NCBI GenBank assembly: GCA_000310025.1
Contig: FN649746.1
Coordinates: 196,546 to 260,545, forward strand
Source of the DNA: Ectocarpus siliculosus
Lineage: Eukaryota; Sar; Phaeophyceae; Ectocarpales; Ectocarpaceae
DNA length: 64,000 bases
Direction of reading: 5' to 3'
Part shown: positions 46,526 through 57,400 of the stretch, in pieces
Layout: every line of letters begins with the position of its first letter
Numbering within the stretch: the first letter of the stretch is position 1
Position numbers and translations under genes: made by a program
The notes under the pieces: model-generated
Databases searched by the model: none
The model's input: the letters and a program-made list of their open reading frames with translations, nothing else
What the model was told of the DNA's origin: nothing

Positions 46526-47109
46526 CCCGCACAGGAAGGATTCGGTCGAAGGCATGTGTGCGGTTGACACGTGTCAAGCGAAGAGCCCACCCGGAGGTGA
46601 GCTATATGCTTGCAAACAAAGCTCCCGAAAGGTTGCGAATATGATATAAACACTTGCTTGCTTCTTCTGAACATCACCACGAACCAGCCAACAGATATCC
46701 GCCGGGCACGTTGCTGGGCAGCTCTCCCTCTTGTCCCTTAGGGACAATTCAGTCTCTTCGGCGCGTGCTGACTTAAGCTTTCTGCGGTAGAGTCCGGTGG
46801 CTACCGTGAATATATATACAAAAATGTACACATTGGAAGTAATGACAGACTGCTGCACTCATAGCATCCACGCTACCTGCAATTGGCTCTCACCAGCGCG
46901 GAGGGCCTCTGCCGCGAAAGTTAAAACCCAAAACACTGGCTGGGCCATCCCATATGCAGCCAATCACTCGGAACCTGTCACTGGAGGGGAAATCCCTCCT
47001 CGGCATGAACCAGCCGCCCTCTTGTCTACTCTAGAGGCGACGACGCTTGGGCACAGAACAACATCAACAATAACAGAAACATATTCACATCAGTACTTTA
47101 CAAATCACA

Positions 47110-47400
47110 ATGGCCGTTTCTTGCCGACAGGCTCCCTTTCCGCAGCCTAAGCCGCCTGACGCATTAAGGAGTCCAAGTTTCGACGGAATACGAAAAATGG
47201 AACCGAAAGCGTCCCGCGAGATGGATGATAAACTTTTCCAAACTTTTCTCACGCGAGCCCTCCCAAGGGAGACAGACTCGAGCACACCTGCATTTACACC
47301 AAGGGCTGGAGCCTCGTACCACAAGTTCACTATATTACGATGCAGTAGTTTCGGTAACAGTAGGAGTCCGCCGAGAGTGTTGGTACAGACAAACGCTTGA
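47110..47400 (+). CDS. Short hypothetical reading frame
   Basis: ATG to TGA gives 96 codons (MAVSCRQAPFPQPKPPDALR, then SFDGIRKMEPKASREMDDKL). A good splice acceptor (TTCTTGCCGACAG) at 47118-47130 suggests it could instead be an exon starting at 47131. It is composition-plausible, but there is no domain and no clear partner exon. Confidence 0.25.
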   Translation: MAVSCRQAPFPQPKPPDALRSPSFDGIRKMEPKASREMDDKLFQTFLTRALPRETDSSTPAFTPRAGASYHKFTILRCSSFGNSRSPPRVLVQTNA

Positions 47401-47820
47401 TTGATAGATCACAAGTCCCCGACAAGTATTGCTACAGCTATAGTACAAGCCCTCGTCCGCTGTTGCTTCAACTTGAACCCTTCACAACTTATTCACACAG
47501 ATTCTCACATGCCATGGTGAAAACCGTACACCACGATGATGACGGTACCTCGCTCGACGCATGAGCCAAAGAACCATCCCCACATTTCACCTCCCCCTCT
47601 CTCTCTCTTCGTCCAATCAGCTTGTCCTTCCCCACTCCTCAATCCTGCCGTTGGGGCATACAACGGTCCGTCAGAACAACCCACACCATTACCTCGTCAA
47701 TGACTTCATCCTACCCGGCCATACTATGACCGCTGCTGGAGAGGCTTCTGCAAGGACCGACGTCTGTCGGGCGGCCTCGTCCGTAGAAGATGCTTCGCCA
47801 CGGGTCAGGGGTCAGGGTAC

Positions 47821-49204
47821 CTGGCACCATGCGCTGCAAGTGCTCGCGGCGCATGGCCGCCTTGAGCATCGCCACGTCCTGTCTGGTTGGTGTCGGCGAG
47901 CGTTCTTCCGCTTCTTCCGTCGTTTGCCCATCATCTTCTTCGTCTTTGACGAGAACAAGCTCCCCGCCCCCCTTAGCTTCAATATCGAAGGTGTCGGGGG
48001 TACGTTCTTCTTCACAGCACTGGTTTTCCAACTGAAAGACGAAGCCAGGTACATAGTCAAGGGGCAGACGGGAGGAAGAAATTGGTCAGAACCGGCAAAC
48101 GTTTAAGGGGTGAGGCAGTAGGGTACTGCAATGGTTTGTGTTGAGCCGCGGTTAACACTACACATTGATCGAGTTATCTCTGTGTGTTTTTTATGAATGA
48201 AGATGTTAGCAGGTTGGAAAGTTTTTCGCTTCAAAACTGCTTGTAGTGCGTGTTTTCTATTTTGCTCAATCGTGTCGGGGGCGCTAGAAAAGGCAGCATT
48301 ATTCCATCGCAACAGCAACAGCAATGCTGCTTTGCATTCAGACTAAACCCTGAGTAGGAAGTGCGAACATTGACCCACAAACAAACTCCAGTCAGTGCCG
48401 CGCGGTCAGGTTGATATAGTTTTAGTGTAGGGCGTCGTCGTGGGTTCGACATTCGGCAGCAGGTACATGCTAGAACGGACAAACCCATACATACCCACGT
48501 CAGGCCGGTGTCTCTCTCCTACGGGGGCGTTGTAGGGAACACTACTGTATGTATTTATATTTTTTAACTACCACAGCAGCTGTTGGTGCCACCCCCCTGA
48601 TGCACAGCTGGCGTCTCGTGATTCGCATTCTTTTTTGCGTTCGCGATTTTCCGCCGTCTTCCGTGTCCGACGTTCTCTTGTCGTGTAGGACGCCAATCCG
48701 AATGCGTGACATGAAAAACAACTCTTGCAAGTTCTTCAACTGTTGGACGTTGATCACTTCTGCTGTGTTGTGCAAAACGGCGAGCAAGGTAAGGGTTGAT
48801 GCTGCTGCCGGCAACCCGTCGTTGTCGAGTGCGTGGTGGTGCAGACAGTCCTCTCGACCACAGACTGCATTCAAGGAGGCGGGCCAACCGCCACGGAGTT
48901 CTTCCGCCTCCCACGTGTCAGGTGTCGGCGAGTCTCGGTTGGGTTCCACAAGCTTCGGGTGTGCGGTCGATCGATGTCCTTGAAGAAACACAACGCCGCA
49001 GGGTTAGATTGGTCCATGTTCAACTCTCCTACTGTACCAGGTTCTCCAAGTAGTGACCGCTGTTGTAGTTACAGTAAGTTCCGATCGCGACCCTCTTGTC
49101 GAGACCCGACTCACCTCCTTCATGACGTTATTCATGCGTCCGAGGTTCCACACAAGCACCACAAGGGCGCATGTCCCCACCACGACTCCAGCGTCAAGTA
49201 TCAT
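47821..49204 (-). CDS. Membrane-anchored acidic protein, 5' part
   Basis: Exon 49204-49115 starts with ATG in a CACCATG context and encodes a single N-terminal helix (MILDAGVVVGTCALVVLVW, then NLGRMNNVMKE), ending at a strong donor GAG/GTGAGTCGG in phase 0. A second exon may start at 49059 (RSLLGEPGTVGELNMDQSNP, then CFFKDIDRPHTRSLWNPTE), with an unsettled end. Exon 48031-47821 (acceptor GTCTTTCAG, donor CCAG/GTACCC) is acidic: LENQCCEEERTPDTFDIEAK, then VLVKDEEDDGQTTEEAEE, then DVAMLKAAMRREHLQRM, an amphipathic helix. It leaves in phase 1, which fits the candidate exon at 42691. It may be the start of the membrane-protein gene ending at 37032. Competing plus-strand frames overlap, so the model is tentative. 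Confidence 0.45.
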
Positions 49205-51716
49205 GGTGCTGTAGCTTCAATTGCCTCCTCTGTCCCCTCTCCAACACCTCTTTGCTGCCCGTGGCGCGCTCTCTCCGCCGAGAGGTGTGTTGAGAAGCGA
49301 TCTCGTCAACTCCTAGCTGGGGTTCTCACCCCGTGAATGATGCTTCAAGGCCGTTAACTGCGACCGAGCGAGGCAGGTGCCGTAGCACGCCCCGCCTCCC
49401 GCAGTGGTTGATGTCACCAACCACAGTAGTCGCAGGGGTTTGAAAATTTGCAGTGACCGTGAGGGGAAGGAGGAAGTAGGAGGGTCAAGTGCATGCTGCT
49501 CAAGTTCCCAAGTTCCCCAGGTATGCAGATCGCCCGACAACCAGAATTTTCTCAGCCCAACGAAATTTCTCCAAGAGAGTTCCGCAGTTTTTCCGAAATG
49601 TGGAAGATGAAGGGTTTCTTTGACGGTTCGGGAAAGGGGCATGCGGCATGATCTCACCTACGGCCTCCAGCAGTCCTACACGCACACACGACTGCTGTGC
49701 TGTATACACATGCACGCCACGGACCACACGATCCGTCTGCCCTTCTCTCGACACTATCTACTCTCGCATTTTGCTATGCATAGAGGCGGTGTGGGGGTAG
49801 GTGGAATACATGTATGCACATAACCGGATGTAGTCGACAGCAGCACACGGAGGGATCTTCACGATTGGCCTCCCCCATACCAGAAATTCCCGCGGCCGCT
49901 GAACTGTGGCGACAGAGGGGAAGCGGACAAACAGCTTCCTTCACCTTGTCACAGCATGAGACAACAACCCTTCTTCTCTTCTGTGTTTGCCACAGCAAGT
50001 CTCAGGGAACGCAGCACGAGCAAAAATAACTATCTCATCAGCCGCACGACAGGAATCATGCTGTGTGCGATGAGGCGCAAGATGCATGCGTTCCTTTCCC
50101 CGTGCGCAGACGACGTGTGTGTGTCTCTGTAGATAAATTCGATCAACCGTGGACGTGTGCGTGTGTCCTGCTGTTTGAGATACAACATGTCATTTGTGTG
50201 TGTACAGCAGCAGCAGAGGTGGGGCGAGGTCGAAAAAAAATCCGGGGGCAGAGCCAGAATGAACCGACCAGAGTCGAACATCGCACGACGGATTGCTGCT
50301 GCTGCTGCTGCTGCTGCTGCTATACTGCTGCTGCTTCTGCTCCCTGTCGTTTGAATCAATCAGTACACCAGATAGAGAGCAGTGGTAGGATGCCATGTCC
50401 TAGCAGTTTTCAGCTCAAAAGGCAGGTGGTCTGTCGAGCGAGAAATCCAAAGCATAAACAGGTGTGCCCTTTGCAATCAATCAAATCAACCGTGTCACAA
50501 CAAACAACAACGAACGACGGCGCGTGCGCGAGGATCGATCGTCTTGAGCGCTCCAGGCAAGATGTGGTTCCTATATGATGGCTCCCTGTCGGGTACCGCA
50601 AAGCAGCCTCCGGGCATGTATGACGAAGTAGCCGGCCAGGTGATCTCAATTCCACGTTTGATTGCATGTATGTTTCTTGCTCCAGAGAAAGTAGCAAACG
50701 GTGGAACGGCGGCTGGCGTTCTTCCGAGAAAATCCGAAAGACGCGGGAGGGTGGGTTTGAACCCACGATGGGGAATTCTCACATGTATCCACTAAATGGA
50801 GCCAACGGGAAATGTACACCGCCAAATATTTGCCATGTACTCTGATGACGGAGACGGGAATCGAGTCGGAAAGGTGTCTGCTTTGCAAGTTGGAAAAGGT
50901 TTCGCTTTGCAACCTGCGAACGGTGGCCTAGACCCTGGTAGGGCTGTGACCCCAAAAGGCGGACGAAAACGAACTACAGGGGCAGGGGTACACCCACCAC
51001 ATGGTAAAAGCGAACCCTTCTCTCAACCGGAAAAGCCCCCCGCTAGCGAACCGTCCACGTCCAAGTCCACCTCACTGCGGAGTCTTTCCGTGCAGCACAA
51101 TCAACCGTGTTACATCCTACTTTTAGCCGCAATGGGAACAAGTGACACAACACAACAATACGGGCCATCACTTCATACCCCAACCAACAAGGGGTAATCC
51201 TCTACGCGGATCCCCCGCCCCCCATACCCTACCGAATCGTACACATCCGCCACCTCGCAGTGGACACCTTTCGCGCAACACCTTTCTGTATTCCAGCCCT
51301 ACAAAGGGAAAGAGGAAAGTCAATGGAACAGATAAAATACATCATGTGAGATATCCCGACAAAGAAAAATCCCCATCGCGGAACCCCCTCTCCCCAGCAT
51401 TTCACAAAATGCACTTACAAAAAACGACACGAAAGCTCCCACCCAAAAGCACACCAGCCCACACTCGATCTGCCACAGGCTATGAAACGACAAAACAGCT
51501 GGGAATAAAACGTACTGAGTTTTTCGGGCCCATCAACCGAAAACACTCCAATCATGGACCGAGGACCGTACGACCCCCCCCCCCCCCCTCCAAACAGTAC
51601 CTGCCATCAATCAATACGATTCGCTCGAAAGCATCGATTAAAGCTTCGTAAACCATGTGACTACAGAAATGCTGCTCCTGGCACAATCTTGAGTCTAGGT
51701 CTGGAACGTAGTCACC
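49205..51716. other. No clear gene; coding-like plus-strand frames
   Basis: Two plus-strand frames could be exons: about 49846-49945 (EGSSRLASPIPEIPAAAELW) and 50562-50638 (MWFLYDGSLSGTAKQPPGMY, ending at a CAG/GTGATC donor). A 134-codon frame at 50796-51197 is Pro/Ser/Lys-rich. None has a recognisable domain. A (CTG)n run lies at 50297-50332 and a poly-C run near 51576. Confidence 0.3.
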
Positions 51717-52961
51717 TTAGGGAAGCGTTGCGTTTTCCACCTTCAAGACTTGTACAGTTGAAGGAACTCCGACCCCATCTAGGTTCGAATCTTCAAATAC
51801 GACCAGCTCACGAAGGCCCTTTGGCCAGTCGATCCCGCGGAGAAGGCTATCGTATCCTGAGTCGTCTTCAAATTGGTAATCAAGAAGACGCAATGTTTCC
51901 AGGTTGGGCATCCACGTGCCCAGTCCTTGCAGTGACTGCCTGAACATGTGGCCCAGTGTGAGTCGCCGCAGCGATGCAGGCCAAACACTCCTACCGATAC
52001 GCTGGTTGAAGTTCCCGTACACCGCCACCCGGTTTTCCCCGCAAAATTCGTACCATCCAAACGTAAGCTCTTGCAATGCTGTCGGCCACTCGACATTCTC
52101 AATTGGCTGGTTAAACCAGTTTCCGAACTCGAGCCTCTGAAGCGAATCTGGCCATAATACGTCCTCAATGGGCTGGTTGAACTGTGCGCCGAAAGCAAGC
52201 TCCTCGACGGATGCCGGAAAGGTACAAGAGTCGATCGGCTGATTGATTTCGTTGCCGAACTAAAGCTGTCGCAAGGACCGCGGACACGCGACATCTTTTA
52301 TGGGCTGGTTGAAGTCTCCCACAAAGGTGCGCTGCGATGCCGGAAACTTGGCCCGTTGGATCGGCTGGGTACAGTATCTGGCGAATATTAGCTGCTGCAG
52401 CGATGCCGGACATTCAACTCCCTCGACCGGCTGATTGAACCCGTCGCCAAACCGTAGCTGTCGCAAGAATGGCGGCCAAGCGACATCTCTTATGGGCAGG
52501 TTGAAATTGCCCGCTAAGGTGAGCTGCTCCAGCGATGTCGGAAACTTGGCCCGTGCGATCGGCTGGTTGAAACACCATTCAAAGCAAAGCTGCTGCAGTG
52601 ATGCCGGAAATTCAACTTCCTCGAACGACTGGTTGAACGTTCCGCCAAAGCGGAGCTGTCGCAAGAACCGCGGCCAAGATACGTCTTTTATGGGCTGGTT
52701 GAAATCGCCTACAAGTGCGCAGGTGAGCTGCTGCAGCGATGCCGATCCTGGCAGATGCAACGGTGGTTCTGTCTTCCGCGACGTTAGAAGATCTTCCGTG
52801 TTTTGACTGCGCCAGCATCGGTGCCGCCTCTTCCGTGAAACCCGACAGAGGTGCAAATTTGAATCTCGAAGCAACAGAGCACGCTGTTTCCCGCTCTTTT
52901 CGAAATCGCACGCTTTCGGCAAGACCGAGGCCAACACAATAACCATATAGGCAGGGCTCAC
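51717..52961 (-). pseudogene. FNIP-type leucine-rich-repeat gene, decayed
   Basis: The minus strand encodes about 13 repeats of some 22 residues with the pattern FNQPI..V.WP.SLQQL.FG. Examples are GDFNQPIKDVSWPRFLRQL, FNQPIARAKFPTSLEQL and AQFNQPIEDVLWPDSLQRL. This matches FNIP repeats, known from Dictyostelium and expanded in brown algae. The C-terminal cap (PNLETLRLLDYQFEDDSGYD, VPSTVQVLKVENATLP) ends at TAA 51717. A TAG at 52262-52260 interrupts the frame exactly where each repeat has a Leu-x-Phe-Gly step, and both sides remain in the same frame, so one substitution explains it. One repeat also lacks three residues (FPASQRTFVG). The 5' end (GTG at 52961, or ATG about 15 bases in) has no good start, and a different frame reads better upstream, so a frameshift is likely. 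FNIP proteins are thought to be protein-binding solenoids. Confidence 0.7.
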
Positions 52962-54494
52962 CCCCCCCTACAACCTGATATATAGCACAGGGTCGGCAAG
53001 CGGGCAGGCGATACACACAGACCTACACGGCGGAGACCACCACATGCATAAATTACTAGCTGTGCATGGTGGTGGGGCTGCACCAGAGGGAACCAATCGG
53101 CAGTATTGCTGTGGACTACAATACATAGACTACTGCCGTAGCAGTGCGGCTAAACGCTAGAGGCAAACATCATCTCTCGCGGTTTTCCACCCTTCTTCTC
53201 TCCCTTGCCCTCGAGAGTTGGAGCAGTGCAGTGTCTGGTGTGTCTGGTGTCTGGTGTGTGCAGCAGCACAAGTGAGGGGTTGTCTTGGGGTTGTCTTGGG
53301 GGTGTTGCGAGGGGGGACGGCAAACCGGCATCATGCCGACTCGAAGTGCCGTCGTTCAATCTCGAAAGGTGACGATCGCATGAAGCTGTCATCGACGTAT
53401 TATGTCGGGGGAATATAAGGGCTATGGGGTGACAGCTGAGGCTTGGTGGTGGATGTCATGTGTGAGGAAGAGTACCCAACATGTGTTCGAAGGCCTTGGC
53501 AAAGCAAACCGCGCGAGGAGGATGGGCGTATGACAGTTCGTGCGGATGAACTGCTGACGTTTCACGTTTCACCGCACGGCCTGCGTTTCGGCGTTGTCAT
53601 GTCACTTGTCATTCCCAAGCTCGTTATCCGTAGGGCGAAGGTCCTGGTGGGCTTTCCCCTCCGCGAAAATTTCGAGCGCATCTTTTTCGCCGAACGCCGA
53701 ACTCGAACACGCGAACAAGTATACTAAATATGGTGCGGCAATCGCTCGCACCGGTCAACCGGTGGGCGAGAAAAAAAAAATGGGCCTTTCTCGCCGTCAG
53801 GCGAGTTTTCGAAAGTCAGGTACCCCCTTGAGTGTTTCACTGGCCAGAAACATGTGACGACACGCCCTCTCCATATATTTTCAGTGATTTCCTGTATAAA
53901 TACCGCCAAAATCTGGAAAATACTGGCACCGAAAACTTCGAGTTCGTTCCAATATTTTTTTGGGAAAAAAAAAAATGGAAATCTGGAAAGTCGGAATCTA
54001 GAAACAAATTTGGAAATTTTGCGAGCAACATCGCTGTGTAAAAACGGCCCTAAAGAGTCCCTTACACTATAATAGCACCTATTTGTAGCCCACAAGAGGA
54101 ACTACTGTAAGAACCCCAGCCTCGACCAAAACTGGAGGTTATACCATGAGGGCGCTATCTGTAAGTCACGCCACGGTCTCGATACACTCGCGTAAAAGGA
54201 GTTCGATCAACGACCACTCAGTCAGTCGGCTACAACGAGTGGTCGGGAGTCCGGCACAGGAAAAGCAACGCAGTTTTTGACAGCCTCGCCTGCGGCCTCA
54301 CTTGAAAATCCACGGTTCAAAGGAAACGACAGTCGAGACCCGAAGGAGCGATGCACTATACGGTACAGTACAATACACCACCGGTGCTTGCTAGCCTAAG
54401 CCAGGTAACGGCGACACGGAAACTGACCCCTCGCTAGAGCCTGGACGTCACGGAGCCCCCCCCACCACTCTCAACGTAGGGTCTCTATTCCCGA
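52962..54494. other. Intergenic region
   Basis: Lies between two minus-strand genes. No exon with coding-like composition and paired splice sites is visible. Confidence 0.4.
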
Positions 54495-57400
54495 TCACCC
54501 AACAAAACTTGTTTTGCTCCCTGTGGTGTTGCCGAAAATCGAGGACGAGACTCGGTGGCTCGAACCCCCCCCTCCCGAGTAGGACTCAAACCGCTGGTCC
54601 TGGCTCACTCCTTGCATTCCCTCGGGCCTGTTGTAGCCGAAATCCACCATCCCTGTGGGGAGAAAACAGATCGACGTGCGTGTCACGTTCTTCTTCAGTG
54701 AGTGGATCTCAATGGTGGTGAGTGTGGGTGAGGTAACCAGTCTGGAAGCCGAGTCCACCACTGTTTGCACCGGTTCAGTATCCATGACACTTTCTTGACT
54801 CCAACAATTGGGCTCGAGTGTTGACTCCAACAATTGGGCTCGAGTGTTGACTCCAACAATTGGGCTCGAGTGTTGACTCCAACAATTGGGCTCGAGTGTT
54901 GACCCCAACAAAAGAGGGCTCAACCCACAGCTTTATTTCACCTCTGGTCATGACATCGAGGGAAACCTTCACCGTGCCTGATCGTCTGACTCTAGTCACC
55001 TCGCGCCCCTCCCCGCGAGTCACAAACTTGGAGTCGAAGAACTGGCGACGAGACGAGAGAAGGGAGGCCACGGCACGGAGCACGTTTTTACCATCTAGAC
55101 AGCGTCGCCATCGGACAATGGGTCGCGGAAACACCGACCGACCAAAACCGTACTAACGTATACACCTGGCTGTGGGTGGTTAAACACAAGGTATGGTGTG
55201 TCGGTTGTGTTCAATGTGTTTCCAAAGCCCACCGTTCTGGTCTACGGTTTTCCAGCAGGAAGACATGAGAAACGTAGCACAGGGTTTTGTTGCACTCGAG
55301 GACCGACCGCACCGCTCAACCAGCACCTTAGACGCCAGCAAGATCGGCCATTGCCAATCGTTCCCACGCGATATGTATCGATGCACAATGAGTCCAGGTC
55401 ACTTTTTCCAGGAAACACTTCAAAGCTTGTAGCCCATCCTTCTGAGGCAAACCCCTAACATAATCACCTCTGGATACGCGCCTGACACCCAGGCTCTGAA
55501 TCGTTGCAGCATCGACGAAGGCTGAGGGGCGTACATGTGCGCCACCCTCTCGTGCCTTCCTGCCTGGGTTGGGATCAAGACAGATCCGTATCCGACAACC
55601 GTGTCTCGGCCCATATCGTCCACTCGGAACACCTGGGGTGGCCACGAGCATGGTAACGACGACAATGGGCAAGGGTGAGGGTAGCTTGGAGGGTAACATC
55701 GAAGATATGCCTGTAGGACACGTGGTTGAGTGCTGTGTAGAGTCGGTTCAGTTGTCAACGCGTAGGCAGTGTGTTTGGTGGTGCTCAAGAGAGGAGCTGC
55801 GCGCTCGCGGGAAGTGAGATAGTGCTCTTCTGTGGCCTTCGGAGAGTTACTGGAGGCGCACCAACGGATGAATGGTGCACAACCGGTACGGGGTACGTAC
55901 TTTGGATCTTGCACTTTACCAATGCACCGGTCGTCTCGTAGTGTCTATTTGAAGGCCTGTACCAGCGGCAGGCTTCAGAGACCCGTGAGATTGGATTCGA
56001 CATATGATTGTGCGATATCGCTGTGCCCAAAAAAGACGGGTGCGCATTCCACGTTATTTTCTGGGGAGTCCAATACGAAGCCTTGTCTAGGAAGGACAAA
56101 CTTGCTTCGGGACGAACGCAATCTAGATACCTGCACTTTACACCCAGTGTCTTCTCAGGGAATCAAACTGCTCTGCTTACGGAATCAACCTGGGAGAATC
56201 TCAGTGATGGTGTTGATATTGGTGGGCGCGGCTCTCTTTTGCATACAACCACAGATTCAAGACACACGGCACAAACCGTCATGGAATCGGTAGCAGCAGC
56301 GGTCAACCGGTGGTCGCGAGCTTTCTGTTCGCCATGAATCTGAAGAGGAGTTGGCCAACACGAGACTCACGCTGAGGGCAATACGAGGCCACCCGAAGGC
56401 GTTCGTGCTCTTGAAGGTGACATCGATGGGAAAATTCCAGACGACGGATGTGTCCTGCCCTCCAGCCCGCTGAGCGATCTGAGACAGTCCCGTGTCGAGA
56501 CCCTGCGGAAATAGAGTGCCGTTGCGACTGGGGTGAGCCTAGTGATCTTGGCCGGGACAGCGGCTATTGTGTGCCTGTCGGCCTAGCAAAATAGCCCCAT
56601 CAAGTACCGGTTGGATGTGTTGGTTTGAAGATGCTGGTTGACAGTTAAACGCCAGTGCACAACAAGCATTGGCCCTGCGGCGTCCTGAACAGGTTCAACT
56701 TTCGGTTGGTACATCCACTCTCTCAAACGCACCATGTCAGTTGTGATGTTTCCACGCGTCCTTGCATTCTGATGCAGATGTGCATTCAACACTTAATCGT
56801 CGGGTACGGTGATTTCCGTAGCGTACCTACTCCTTCCTGTGCGTCTTTCGTGTTGACCCACTTGACCCCCCTAATAAACTGCTACGTATGCTGCATCACA
56901 ATTCCGCCGACGGCCGAACAAGAATCAGCAGTTACCTACAACGCATCGACGATCAGTTCGATACGTTGCTACAGTTAGCACGGTAACAGCATCAACGTGC
57001 CGTCCTCCCATATCATCGGGAGCTTAAAAATGTCTGAGTTTACCCGAGCGGACTGCTGTCACACACGAACTCACGTGTACAATGTACCAGTCGTTCCCGA
57101 AGCTAAGTGTATACCTGCAGTAGAGGTTGTCCAGGCTCCCGAACTGCGGAGCACGGAGTCAACAAGCACACAGCACTAGGTGGGTGGCGCTGTGAGGTCG
57201 TGCCAACGAAACGCACAAGCTCCAGAACACGGCTATTAGTGCGGTTTCGCCTCGACGGGGAGACATATCAGATCCCGATTGGACGCGTGCATTTACACGA
57301 CCCTTGAAGGTGAAGGCTGAAAACAGACGCGCTAAAACGTATCCATCTCAGCATTGTTTGGTGTTCATTCTCCTGTGTTGTAGGTTCCGATTCAACGCCT

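Noticed and set aside
47790-48035. Ser-rich plus-strand frame
   Set aside because: It is the shadow of the acidic minus-strand exon 47821-48031.
48549-48983. Plus-strand exons 48689-48789 and 48887-48983 with good splice sites
   Set aside because: The donor and acceptor look real (TGTCGTGTAG and AGCAAG/GTAAGG), but no partner exon with the needed phase was found, and the opposite strand is equally open. Left uncalled.
50740-50790. tRNA-like GGGTTTGAACCCACG
   Set aside because: No acceptor stem or cloverleaf can be drawn around it.
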